This document shows positions 7,233 through 14,651 of a DNA stretch of 27,337 nt, piece by piece; position 1 is the first letter of the stretch; every line of letters begins with the position of its first letter. Below the pieces are notes generated by a model. It ran no database searches, had not been told where the DNA came from, and saw nothing but the letters and a program-made list of their open reading frames with translations. Source of the DNA: an uncultured Bacteroidales bacterium (GTDB lineage: Bacteria > Bacteroidota > Bacteroidia > Bacteroidales > F082); assembly GCA_937902805.1 (NCBI GenBank), contig CALEMB010000153.1, positions 1 to 27,337 of the forward strand, in the 5' to 3' direction. Made by a program: the position numbers and the translations under genes.

Positions 7233-8096
7233 ATGTTTGATCCTAAAACGAACTATTACCCATATCCCGAAAAGACCGACCAACACTATCTCGAGCTCCA
7301 TATGGATCGTGGTATCGTTTTCGATGAATCATATCCTTATTTGGACAAGTCCCGCATTTTCAGATTCAAAAAGGTTTTGATGCGCATTTTTCTGTACGTG
7401 GTAGTTTTCCCGGTGAGTTCAATTCGTATGGGGCTGAAGATCAAAGGGCGCAAAAACCTGAAGAAGTATAAAGACGTTCTGGATAACGGCGTGGTCTCTG
7501 TCTGCAACCACGTTCATATGTGGGATTATTTTGCAATCTTGAATGCAATCCGTCCGTACAAGCCGAACGTCCTTGTCTGGGACAAAAACATCAACGGCGA
7601 GAACGGTACGGGTATGCGCCTAACAGGCGGGATTCCTATCCCGGTGGACAATATTGAAGGTCAGAAGGCTTTCCATAAAGCCATTGACGATCTCCTTTCA
7701 GATGGTGGCTGGCTTCACATATACGCCGAAGGCAGCATGTGGGAATGCTATGCTCCGATTCGTCCGTTCAAGCGAGGCCCGGCAAGCATCGCTGCCAGCA
7801 ATGACAAGCCCATAATCCCTCTGGGATTCTCTTACCGCGAACCTGGTTGGATCAGAAAGCACGTTTTCCACCAGATCGCATTGTTTACCCTTCATATCGG
7901 CGAGCCTATTTATCCAGATAAGACCCTCACGCCCAAAAAGCGTGAGAGGGATTTGACGATTCGTGCCCATAGAGCTGTTTGCACCCTTGTCGGGATCAAT
8001 CCTGATGAGAACTTATATGAACCTATTCTCAACGATTCCAAGCGCATCGACTATTACACGTCGACCTACGGAGTCGGCTACCGAGGTTCATGGTGA
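7233..8096 (+). CDS. PlsC-like 1-acylglycerol-3-phosphate acyltransferase
   Basis: A 287-aa acyltransferase of the LPLAT/PlsC superfamily, which moves an acyl chain onto lysophosphatidate or a related membrane lipid. The catalytic H-x4-D motif is at residues 93-98 in CNHVHMWDYF. The acceptor-binding motif is EGSMW (166-170), a variant of EGTR, with the supporting strand KPIIPLGF at 192-199. A hydrophobic segment at about 50-66 probably anchors it to the inner membrane. The EGSMW variant leaves room for a non-phosphatidate acceptor, for example an ornithine or glycine lipid. It follows the HU/SPOR gene by 22 bases and may share its transcript. Confidence 0.85.
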   Translation: MFDPKTNYYPYPEKTDQHYLELHMDRGIVFDESYPYLDKSRIFRFKKVLMRIFLYVVVFPVSSIRMGLKIKGRKNLKKYKDVLDNGVVSVCNHVHMWDYFAILNAIRPYKPNVLVWDKNINGENGTGMRLTGGIPIPVDNIEGQKAFHKAIDDLLSDGGWLHIYAEGSMWECYAPIRPFKRGPASIAASNDKPIIPLGFSYREPGWIRKHVFHQIALFTLHIGEPIYPDKTLTPKKRERDLTIRAHRAVCTLVGINPDENLYEPILNDSKRIDYYTSTYGVGYRGSW

Positions 8097-8105
8097 TTAA
8101 TTTCA

Positions 8106-8113
8106 TATCTTTG
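8106..8113 (+). promoter_or_regulatory. -7 box upstream of trmB
   Basis: TATCTTTG followed by CAC matches the TAnnTTTG box and lies 65 bases before the trmB ATG. No clear TTG lies at the -33 distance. The leader contains repeated ATATTATATCAT-type sequence, and a purine-rich AAAGGA precedes the ATG. Confidence 0.55.
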
Positions 8114-8178
8114 CACTTTCAAAAAGGGGTATATTATATCATATTATCATATAGCCCTCTGCCTGAGGAGAAAGGAAT

Positions 8179-8880
8179 ATGTCAAAAAAGAACAAACTAG
8201 AACGATTTGCCGAGAACAAGACCTTCCCGAACTTGTTCGAATACAGCTATGAACGCATCATGGCCGAAGGTTTTCCCCTGCAAGGGAAGTGGCACGAGGA
8301 TTTCTTCCATAACGACAATCCCATCGTGTTGGAGTTGGGCTGCGGCAAGGGCGAATACACCGTTGGCTTGGCGCGTGCGCATCACGATATCAACTATATT
8401 GGTGTCGACATCAAAGGGGCCCGCATCTGGCGTGGCTTGAAGCAGAGCAACGAGGAAGGCATGAAGAACGTGGCTTTCCTGCGCGCCCGCATCGACCAAA
8501 TCGAGCATTTCTTCGCCAAGGATGAGGTCTCCGAGATTTGGGTCACCTTCCCCGACCCGCATCCAGGCGAGGGCGAACGCAACGCAAGGCACCGCCTTAC
8601 CTCACCAGAGTTCTTGGAGCGCTATCGTAAGATTGTCCGCCAAGATGGCATCCTCAACCTCAAGACCGACAGCCCCATCATGTATGAGTTCACCCTGCAT
8701 GATGTAGTGGAAAAACAAGGTCTGCCTTTGCTTTATGCCACAGACGACCTCTACGCTACCGATGAAGCCCTTGAAGTCAAGACCATTCGCACCTTCTACG
8801 AGCAGATGTGGCTCGACCAAGGCCTCACCATCAAATATATCCGCTTCAAAATTAATAGTCCAACAATAGTGCGGAATTAA
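8179..8880 (+). CDS. trmB: tRNA (guanine-N7)-methyltransferase
   Basis: Methylates N7 of G46 in the tRNA variable loop with S-adenosylmethionine. At 233 aa its length is normal. The SAM-binding loop LELGCGKGEY is at residues 51-60, followed by NYIGVDIKGARIWRG and the family signature VTFPDPHPGEGERNARHRLTSPEF, which carries the catalytic Asp and the RHRLT block; in most TrmB proteins the segment is PDPWPKKRHHKRR, so the GEGERNA form is a Bacteroidota-like variant. It has its own promoter upstream and is followed by a toxin-antitoxin pair on the same strand. Confidence 0.96.
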   Translation: MSKKNKLERFAENKTFPNLFEYSYERIMAEGFPLQGKWHEDFFHNDNPIVLELGCGKGEYTVGLARAHHDINYIGVDIKGARIWRGLKQSNEEGMKNVAFLRARIDQIEHFFAKDEVSEIWVTFPDPHPGEGERNARHRLTSPEFLERYRKIVRQDGILNLKTDSPIMYEFTLHDVVEKQGLPLLYATDDLYATDEALEVKTIRTFYEQMWLDQGLTIKYIRFKINSPTIVRN

Positions 8881-8890
8881 AAAGTGTTGT

Positions 8891-8898
8891 TATTTTTG
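8891..8898 (+). promoter_or_regulatory. -7 box of the toxin-antitoxin operon
   Basis: TATTTTTG matches TAnnTTTG and lies 14 bases before the antitoxin ATG at 8913. The mRNA would then have almost no 5' leader, so translation may start near the 5' end. No -33 TTG is obvious. Confidence 0.55.
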
Positions 8899-8912
8899 CG
8901 TTATAAAACCCG

Positions 8913-9167
8913 ATGAGAATGAATAATGTAAGTATCAATATCAGTTTGCCTAATTGTGGCTCATATTCCGAAGAAGAGTTGAAAGGCATTCTTCAGCGTT
9001 TTGCCATGTATATGATAAGGCCAAAGTCAGATGAAATTCCTTGTTGTTACACAGAGGAAGAGGTTAAGCTGCTTTTGGCAAAGCGACTCAGAGAAGTGGA
9101 TGAAGGTAAAGCCGTCTTGATTGACAATGATGAGGTTTTTGCCGAGGCTGAAATGTTGTTGGGATGA
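8913..9167 (+). CDS. Putative antitoxin of a ParE-type pair
   Basis: An 84-aa acidic protein directly upstream of a ParE-like toxin gene; its TGA overlaps the toxin ATG (ATGA at 9164-9167), as is standard in type II toxin-antitoxin operons. The N-terminal third (VSINISLPNCGSY) looks like a beta strand that could dimerise. The C-terminal half (TEEEVKLLLAKRLREVDEGK...FAEAEMLLG) is helical and acidic, suitable for wrapping the toxin. I do not recognise a named antitoxin family; a Phd/RHH-like or a Bacteroidota-specific antitoxin are both possible. A second in-frame ATG at 8919 is an equally possible start. The role is inferred mainly from context. Confidence 0.72.
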   Translation: MRMNNVSINISLPNCGSYSEEELKGILQRFAMYMIRPKSDEIPCCYTEEEVKLLLAKRLREVDEGKAVLIDNDEVFAEAEMLLG

Positions 9168-9487
9168 GAAAGATTGTTTGGCATAGCGCGACAAAGGATG
9201 ACTTGCTGGATATAGTAAGCTATTTGAAGAGGTCATTTGGGAAAGCTGTTGCAAAAAAATGTCTGTCGGAAATAAAAGGGACGGTGAACTTGTTGGCGAC
9301 TTTTCCGTTTTTAGGAACAAAAGATGACAGCCTGACTTATCAAGAACATGCCATATACACACTGCATTCTAGATTTAATCGCATTTTATATACTGTAAGG
9401 GAAAAAGATGTCTTGATTTTGATTATTTGGAATAACCGAAGAGATATTTCTAGGATTACTGAAATGCTGAAAGATAGAGATAATTAA
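9164..9487 (+). CDS. RelE/ParE-family toxin
   Basis: A 107-aa basic protein of the RelE/ParE fold. It begins with the usual first strand (KIVWHSATKDDLLDIVSYL), has the two-helix hairpin in residues 10-50, then the core segments FPFLGTKDD, HSRFNRILYTVREKDVLIL and IIWNNRRDI near the C-terminus, which match the ParE pattern (R..YRI.Y.v..d.i.I..v.h.RR). ParE toxins poison DNA gyrase while RelE toxins cut mRNA on the ribosome; the sequence favours the ParE branch, but the target is not proven. It overlaps the antitoxin by four bases. The pair looks more AT-rich than trmB before it and the ATPase gene after it, which hints at acquisition. Confidence 0.88.
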   Translation: MRKIVWHSATKDDLLDIVSYLKRSFGKAVAKKCLSEIKGTVNLLATFPFLGTKDDSLTYQEHAIYTLHSRFNRILYTVREKDVLILIIWNNRRDISRITEMLKDRDN

Positions 9488-9502
9488 TTTAAAACCAATA
9501 AT

Positions 9503-11020
9503 ATGTATACAGAAAATAACCAGCTCTATGTCGCTCATTGCGACAACGGACCACTCTATATGATAGGCAAAATGGCCAACCGTCACGGCTTGATAGCCGG
9601 TGCCACAGGTACGGGTAAGACCGTCACCTTGCAGGTGCTGGCCGAGACCTTCTGTCAGGCTGGCGTACCTTGTTTCATGGCCGACATGAAAGGCGACCTT
9701 TCGGGCATCAGCCAGGCGGGACAGATGAGCGGATTCATTGAGAAGCGTTGCCCAGAGTTCGGCATCGAGAACCCGAATTTCCATGGCTGCCCGACACGAT
9801 TCTTCGACGTGTTTGGCGAACAAGGTCATCCGCTTAGAGCCACCATCTCCGACATGGGACCGCAGCTCCTTGCCCGACTCCTCGACCTCAACGAGACCCA
9901 GACAGGCATCCTCAACATCGTCTTCAAGATTGCCGACGACCGCGGACTGCTCCTCATCGACATGAAAGACCTCCGCATGATGCTCGACTATGTGGCCAAA
10001 AACGCCAAGGAGTTCACGACGACTTATGGAACGGTATCTTCAGTGAGTGTGGGTGCCATCCAGCGTGCGTTGCTGGCACTGGAAGCCGAGGGTGCCGACT
10101 TGTTCTTCGGTGAACCGGCGTTCAATGTGTTCGACTTCCTTCAGACCGAAGGCGGCAAGGGCGTGATGAATGTGTTGGCTGCCGACAAGCTGATGCTCAA
10201 CCCGAAGCTTTACAGTACTTTCCTGTTGTGGCTGCTGAGCGAGCTTTACACGCAACTGCCCGAGGTTGGCGACCTGCCGATGCCCAAGCTCATCTTCTTC
10301 TTCGACGAGGCTCACATGTTGTTCAAGGACACCTCGAAGGCTTTGGTCGACAAGATTGAGCAGGTCATTCGCTTGGTGCGTTCCAAGGGCGTGGGCGTGT
10401 ACTTTGTCACCCAGAGCCCCGACGACATCCCAGAGGCCATCGCTGGCCAGCTCGGCAACCGCATCCTCCACGGGTTGCGTGCCTATACCCCCAAGGAGCA
10501 GAAGGCCGTGAAAGCCGCTGCACAGACCTTCCGCGCCAACCCGAACTTCAACACTGAGGCTGCCATCCTCGAACTTGGAACGGGCGAGGCTTTGGTCTCG
10601 TTGCTCGATGAAAAGGGTGCGCCATGCATTGTGGAGCGAGCCAAGATTCTCTTCCCGCTGAGCCAAATCGGTGCCATCACCGAAGGGCAGCGCAACAGTT
10701 TGATTCGCAACTCGCGCATCTATGGCGTCTACGACAAGAGCTTCGACCGTGAGAGCGCTTACGAAATGCTCGTTGCGGAACAGAAACAGGAGGAGAAACG
10801 CCGCCAGAAAGAGGCCGAAGAGGAAGAAAAGCGCAAGGCCAAGGAAGCCAAGGAAAAGGAACGTGCAAGAAGCACCAGTTCGCGAAGCACCTCCACCCGA
10901 AAGAAAAAATCGGCAGGACAAAAGGCCCTCGAGAAAACCCTCAACACAACGGCTACGACCATCGGCCGAGGCATTGGCAACAAAATCGTGAGGTCGATTT
11001 TGGGGAGTATCTTCAAATAG
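9503..11020 (+). CDS. HerA-like ATPase, DUF853/YjgR family
   Basis: A 505-aa P-loop ATPase of the HerA/FtsK superclass. Walker A is GATGTGKT (residues 33-40), Walker B is LIFFFDEAH with Asp268-Glu269, and a downstream sensor region reads GVGVYFVTQSPDDIPEAI. The DMKGDLSGIS block and AGQLGNRILHGLRAYTP are typical of the YjgR/DUF853 family, whose function is not established; the HerA relatives are DNA-pumping hexamers. The C-terminal ~85 residues are a charged Lys/Glu coiled-coil-like stretch followed by a basic Ser/Thr/Arg tail. No nuclease such as NurA lies nearby. The gene starts 15 bases after the toxin, so read-through from the toxin-antitoxin promoter is possible. Confidence 0.92.
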   Translation: MYTENNQLYVAHCDNGPLYMIGKMANRHGLIAGATGTGKTVTLQVLAETFCQAGVPCFMADMKGDLSGISQAGQMSGFIEKRCPEFGIENPNFHGCPTRFFDVFGEQGHPLRATISDMGPQLLARLLDLNETQTGILNIVFKIADDRGLLLIDMKDLRMMLDYVAKNAKEFTTTYGTVSSVSVGAIQRALLALEAEGADLFFGEPAFNVFDFLQTEGGKGVMNVLAADKLMLNPKLYSTFLLWLLSELYTQLPEVGDLPMPKLIFFFDEAHMLFKDTSKALVDKIEQVIRLVRSKGVGVYFVTQSPDDIPEAIAGQLGNRILHGLRAYTPKEQKAVKAAAQTFRANPNFNTEAAILELGTGEALVSLLDEKGAPCIVERAKILFPLSQIGAITEGQRNSLIRNSRIYGVYDKSFDRESAYEMLVAEQKQEEKRRQKEAEEEEKRKAKEAKEKERARSTSSRSTSTRKKKSAGQKALEKTLNTTATTIGRGIGNKIVRSILGSIFK

Positions 11021-11063
11021 TTGACGTGAAATTGATGAACACAAACAGAAAAACTATAATGCC

Positions 11064-11885
11064 ATGAAAAAACCAATCTGTTTATTTGCCCTGTCGTTTT
11101 TGTTGGCGGCATTAATGGGGTGCCAAAAGTCCGATGCCGATATCTTGGGGATTGTCTCCACCGATGAGGTCGAGAACTATTTCGGCACTACGGTTGAGGT
11201 AAGCTATTCCGACAACACCAAAATGTATTTTCACCTGCTCTCCGACACCACAGCCGAGGTAGTCAATTATTACAGGTTTTATACCGTTCAAGAGGAGCAA
11301 TCGCCTTGGATCTATCGCGGCGACATCGTCATCCCAGACCGTTTTGTCCATAACGGCAAGACATATAAGGTGACTTGTATTGGCGAAGGCGCATTTAAAG
11401 CCTCTGTCCAGAATCATGAACTTGTCAGTCTGGTGTCCTCAGTCGAGATGCCCAACAGTATTGACACCATACGAAACTGGGCTTTCAGTGAGTGTGTTCA
11501 TCTGACCTCGATTGACATTCCCAATTCGGTGAAATACATTGGTGATGCCGCTTTCGCTGGTTCAGGCTTGACTTCTGTGGTGATTCCCAGTTCCGTGAAC
11601 GGTTTCGGAAATAGCGTCTTTTCTTCTACGTGCCTGACCAGCGTTGAGATTCCTGCGTCGGTGAACTATCTGGGCGTGAATCCTTTGGATGATTGCTCAT
11701 CGTTGACCACCTTAATATGCCGACCGACAACCCCTCCAGAGAAAGACCCCCATGGACAGCATTATGAAGACTATTTCATGCTGGGCAACTCCATCGAGCG
11801 CATCCTTGTTCCGGCACAAAGTGTCGACCTATACAAGGAGAGCTATTTCTGGCGTTTGTATAAAGACATTATTGTTGGAATGTAA
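11064..11885 (+). CDS. BspA-like leucine-rich repeat lipoprotein
   Basis: A 273-aa lipoprotein. The signal peptide ends in a lipobox with Cys20 (LMGC), followed by QKSDAD. The middle of the protein has BspA-like LRR_5 units with the core IPNSVKYIGDAAF: for example MPNSIDTIRNWAF, IPNSVKYIGDAAF, IPSSVNGFGNSVF and IPASVNYLG. The C-terminus carries a CRPTTPP segment and ends YKDIIVGM. In other species BspA-type repeats mediate adhesion to host or other cells; here only surface location and binding are plausible. It is paralogous to the next gene, with the same plan (lipobox, short strand region, LRR, C-R-x-x-T-P-P, DIIVG ending), so the two arose by tandem duplication. Confidence 0.85.
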   Translation: MKKPICLFALSFLLAALMGCQKSDADILGIVSTDEVENYFGTTVEVSYSDNTKMYFHLLSDTTAEVVNYYRFYTVQEEQSPWIYRGDIVIPDRFVHNGKTYKVTCIGEGAFKASVQNHELVSLVSSVEMPNSIDTIRNWAFSECVHLTSIDIPNSVKYIGDAAFAGSGLTSVVIPSSVNGFGNSVFSSTCLTSVEIPASVNYLGVNPLDDCSSLTTLICRPTTPPEKDPHGQHYEDYFMLGNSIERILVPAQSVDLYKESYFWRLYKDIIVGM

Positions 11886-11902
11886 TTATATGGACTAAAA
11901 AA

Positions 11903-12634
11903 ATGAAAATGATGAATACAAAGAATTTATGGAAAGGCTTGCTGGTCCTTGTTTTGGGCTTAGCCATGACCGCTTGCCAAAAGGATGAAAACGACCCGCT
12001 GAAAATCATTTCCACACAAGAAGTGGTCCGCGATGGTCAAGTAATAGTTGAGGCCAGTTATCGAAACGACTTGAAAAAGATGTATTTCATCCTCGTTTCG
12101 CCCAACACTGCCGTCGTCACCAGAGCGACGGATTTCAATCCCGAGCTGGTCAACAGGCAGTATTATGGGAAGGAAGTCATTCCCGCCGAGTTCACGCATC
12201 TTGGCCAGACTTATTCGGTAGTAGGAATCAAGAGCGAGGCTTTTTGGGGATGTAATAAGCTGACATCCATAGTATTGCCTAATACGGTTACCAACATTGG
12301 CAATTACGCTTTCTTTGGTTGTACGGAATTGAGTAGCGTCACCCTTTCAGAATCGCTTGAAGAGATTGAATACGATGCATTTCATGGATGTGGCAACCTG
12401 GCTTCGATTGATTTGCCTGCTTCCATCAAGTGGATAGAGGTTCATGCCTTTGATGAATGTGCTTCGTTGACTTCCATGACTTGTCGGGCCGTTACACCTC
12501 CGTCGTTTGCGTTGGTGGAATCGGATTATCTTCTGTCTCGTCTTCAGGAAATCAAGGTTCCACAAGCCAGTGTGAATACTTACAAATCCGCTTGGGGATG
12601 GAGTCAGTTTGCTGATATAATTGTAGGATATTAG
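11903..12634 (+). CDS. BspA-like leucine-rich repeat lipoprotein, paralogue
   Basis: A 243-aa lipoprotein, 17 bases after its paralogue. The lipidated residue is Cys25 (MTAC), and the following residues QKDEND fit the lipoprotein export signal described in Bacteroidota (Cys, then Lys followed by acidic residues), so it is probably displayed on the cell surface. LRR_5 units include LPNTVTNIGNYAF, LSESLEEIEYDAF and LPASIKWIEVHAF; the tail has CRAVTPP and ends FADIIVGY. It has fewer repeats than the upstream copy. Alternative in-frame ATGs occur at 11909 and 11912; the start at 11903 is used because it gives the basic leader. The two genes are probably one transcript. Ligand unknown. Confidence 0.85.
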   Translation: MKMMNTKNLWKGLLVLVLGLAMTACQKDENDPLKIISTQEVVRDGQVIVEASYRNDLKKMYFILVSPNTAVVTRATDFNPELVNRQYYGKEVIPAEFTHLGQTYSVVGIKSEAFWGCNKLTSIVLPNTVTNIGNYAFFGCTELSSVTLSESLEEIEYDAFHGCGNLASIDLPASIKWIEVHAFDECASLTSMTCRAVTPPSFALVESDYLLSRLQEIKVPQASVNTYKSAWGWSQFADIIVGY

Positions 12635-12658
12635 AAATAACAATAAATAGCACAAACA

Positions 12659-12897
12659 ATGAAAAGACTAGTAAAAGTGTCCGTCGATCCCAACAGCGAA
12701 GACCTTAATCATCCAAGGTATACGTATAGCATTTCGCTCCGTTCCAGCAAATTGAGTATTCATTCACAAACTGTAAATATGTCGAGGATAGCAGGACTCG
12801 TATCGGTTGGATAAAACTCATTGTTGAGCATGATGCCAACGGAGATCTGATTGCCAGACCGTTGGAGACGGCCATACAAAAAGAATATTTGGAGTGA
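12659..12897 (+). pseudogene. Frameshifted small gene, unrecognised
   Basis: An ATG at 12659 opens a frame (MKRLVKVSVDPNSEDLNHPR) that runs to a TAA at 12812. A second frame, open from the TAG at 12727 onward, continues protein-like sequence (YSFTNCKYVEDSRTRIGWIK, then VEHDANGDLIARPLETAIQK) to a TGA at 12895. The whole span is 239 bases, one short of 80 codons, so a single-base deletion between about 12730 and 12811 would explain it. The reconstructed product would be ~79 aa and soluble. I recognise no family. A sequencing or assembly error is equally able to produce this pattern. Confidence 0.45.
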
Positions 12898-12985
12898 GCG
12901 CAAGGGGGAACATTTTGTAATCAAGAAGTTCAACCAATTGATAATCAACAACGAAGTTTTGGAAAAGTTTGTAATGGACTTTGAA

Positions 12986-13019
12986 TTTGAAAAAACAGCG
13001 ATTTGTTGCTATACTTTTG
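12986..13019 (+). promoter_or_regulatory. Promoter of the T9SS-secreted protein gene
   Basis: TTTG (12986-12989) and TACTTTTG (13012-13019) fit the -33/-7 pattern at a slightly long spacing of 22. Transcription would begin near 13026, which excludes the in-frame ATG at 13003 and supports a start at 13045 or 13048. The AT-rich stretch from 12898 to here contains nothing else that I can identify. Confidence 0.65.
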
Positions 13020-13044
13020 CAAATATGAATTTCAAATCTTTGAT

Positions 13045-14412
13045 ATGATGAAAAACACCATCTTAATTGCAGCCTTGATGTGCTGCCTTATTTCGGCTTC
13101 GGCACAGCCTATCAAGAAAGAATCGAAACCGAGGTCTTGGAAAGAGAGCTTGCAGCTGGTGGAAAAAATGAACAGTCGCGAGAATGTGTACACTATGAAA
13201 CTGGACAGCGTTACGATGTACCAAGGAGACAACATGAAAGTTCTTCTCGATTATGACGCACATTTCAATTGTACTTGGCTTGCCGTATATTATCTTGAAG
13301 ACGAATGGGAGAATGAGTTTGCCTTCGAATACGCCTATGATGAGCAAGACCGCCTGACTTCCATGATTGACTACGACGCCGGGGATAAAGAAGATTATTA
13401 CTACAATGCGCAAAACCTTGTGGAGGAAATCTATTACTCCTTTTTCAATGAAACATGGCAGATGTACGAGAAAATCGTCTTGTCATACGATGAAGACAAG
13501 CATGTTGTCCTTTCCATGAGATACAGGATGGAGGGTGGTAATTGGGTGGAATCGAACAAGCAAACCTGGGATTATGAGGATGGGCTTCTTCAAGTGACTA
13601 CCACCTACATTCCCAATGAAAACGGGGAATGGGTAGGCGATGGCAGAACCGAATACCACTACGAAGAAGGCTTTTGCACCGAGGAAATTGATAGCTTCTG
13701 GACGGGATACTGGTATACGATAAGCAAAACCGTTTACCATTATGAAGCCCAGCAGTGTTATGAAAAGATCGAATACGGATGGAACGGGGAAGAATGGAAT
13801 GAGCAGTACAAACACAGTTATGACCATGATGCCTCAGGGAATCTTCTTACCGAAATCTCATATTATCATCAGTCGGGCGTACAGGACTGGATTTATCGCG
13901 ACAAGTTCGAGTATTTGTATGATGACGACAACAATTGCACCGACTATTATGAATACTTCTATTATGCCTATGACGAAGCATGGGAATTGGAAGAAGTCTA
14001 TCATATCGGATATGGGACACCTGGCATTGAGTACATATCAGGTCTTTCGTTGATGTGGGATTTGTTTGAGTTTCCATTCCCGATTTCCAACAAGGTGGAA
14101 CAACTCATCATGGATGAAGATGGCGACTATTACTCTCTTGATTTCCATTACTCATCGACTGTCGGTATAGACGAGTCGACGGCGGGTATGTTTGGGGTGT
14201 ATCCTAATCCAGCCAAGGATTTCTTGGTTTTGGAGACGCAAGATTTTGCGTCTCTACAGTTCCAAACATATCGTATCAGCAATATGATGGGACAGATGTT
14301 GCTGCAGGGGCAGATTATGGATGAAACTCAGCAGATTGATGTGTCGGGATTGCCTCAGGGAATGTATTTCATCACTGTGGGCGAAGGGACGCGGAAGTTT
14401 GTGGTGAGATAA
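13045..14412 (+). CDS. Secreted repeat protein with T9SS sorting domain
   Basis: A 455-aa exported protein. The signal peptide is MMKNTILIAALMCCLISASA. Residues ~60-360 are a run of Tyr/Trp/Glu-rich strands with a recurring pattern (YDEQDRLTSM, WQMYEKIVLSYDEDKHVVLS, DASGNLLTEISYY), about 30-45 residues each, resembling RHS/YD-like or DUF3836-type beta repeats. The C-terminal ~80 residues are a type A T9SS sorting domain: VYPNPAKDF, YRISNMMGQ, ISGLPQGMYFITV-like VSGLPQGMYFI and a final KFVVR. The protein is therefore moved across the outer membrane and anchored or released. A GAGACGC palindrome lies in frame within the sorting domain. The start is set by the promoter at 12986-13019. Ligand or substrate unknown. 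Confidence 0.85.
   Translation: MMKNTILIAALMCCLISASAQPIKKESKPRSWKESLQLVEKMNSRENVYTMKLDSVTMYQGDNMKVLLDYDAHFNCTWLAVYYLEDEWENEFAFEYAYDEQDRLTSMIDYDAGDKEDYYYNAQNLVEEIYYSFFNETWQMYEKIVLSYDEDKHVVLSMRYRMEGGNWVESNKQTWDYEDGLLQVTTTYIPNENGEWVGDGRTEYHYEEGFCTEEIDSFWTGYWYTISKTVYHYEAQQCYEKIEYGWNGEEWNEQYKHSYDHDASGNLLTEISYYHQSGVQDWIYRDKFEYLYDDDNNCTDYYEYFYYAYDEAWELEEVYHIGYGTPGIEYISGLSLMWDLFEFPFPISNKVEQLIMDEDGDYYSLDFHYSSTVGIDESTAGMFGVYPNPAKDFLVLETQDFASLQFQTYRISNMMGQMLLQGQIMDETQQIDVSGLPQGMYFITVGEGTRKFVVR
14233..14257. repeat. GAGACG palindrome (REP-like), copy inside a CDS
   Basis: GAGACGCAA (14233-14241) and TTGCGTCTC (14246-14254) form a perfect 9-bp stem with a 4-base loop, followed by TAC as in the other copies. 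It lies in frame in the T9SS sorting domain and encodes E-T-Q-D-F-A-S-L. The same arms recur at 23326-23346, and the shared core recurs at 25174-25198 and 25228-25255. Confidence 0.75.
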
Positions 14413-14416
14413 CCCC

Positions 14417-14430
14417 CTGCCTGCGGGCAG
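14417..14430. repeat. Short GC hairpin just after the stop codon
   Basis: CTGCC (14417-14421) and GGCAG (14426-14430) flank a TGCG loop five bases after the TAA. Its CTGCGGG core recalls the outer arms of the element at 2140-2268. There is no T run after it, so it is not called a terminator. Confidence 0.4.
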
Positions 14431-14498
14431 AAGAAATGGAATGGTTTTTGTGGCATTTTTCCCTTCAAATAGTGGATGAAATCCATACGGATATTAGT

Positions 14499-14541
14499 TT
14501 AGGGGCGGTTTTGAAAACTGCCCCTAATTTGTTGGTTTTTA
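14499..14541 (+). terminator. Intrinsic terminator after the T9SS protein gene
   Basis: Fourteen-base arms (14499-14512 and 14514-14527, one G-T wobble, AGGGGC core) fold into a strong hairpin followed by TTTGTTGGTTTTT. It separates the T9SS protein gene from the sigma-factor block. Confidence 0.8.
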
Positions 14542-14651
14542 GTTGGAATTTGGGACAGTTTTCGTAGCATTTAATCCTACTAATTAAAAAAACTTTCTTT
14601 CCATGTAGTTTTTCCGCATTTCTTGCGTCTAATAGGCAAACGATTCTAACC

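Noticed and set aside
10040..11044. A 334-codon minus-strand ORF opposite the HerA-like ATPase gene
   Set aside because: It is antisense to a gene with complete Walker A and B motifs; the translated sequence is Leu/Phe-rich without family motifs and follows the codon pattern of the real gene.
12730..12811. Programmed -1 frameshift joining the two frames of the small gene
   Set aside because: No clear slippery heptamer followed by a stem-loop was found in the overlap; a one-base deletion or sequence error is simpler.
13003..13044. Earlier start for the T9SS-secreted protein
   Set aside because: It is inside the predicted promoter and would place 14 residues before a clean signal peptide.
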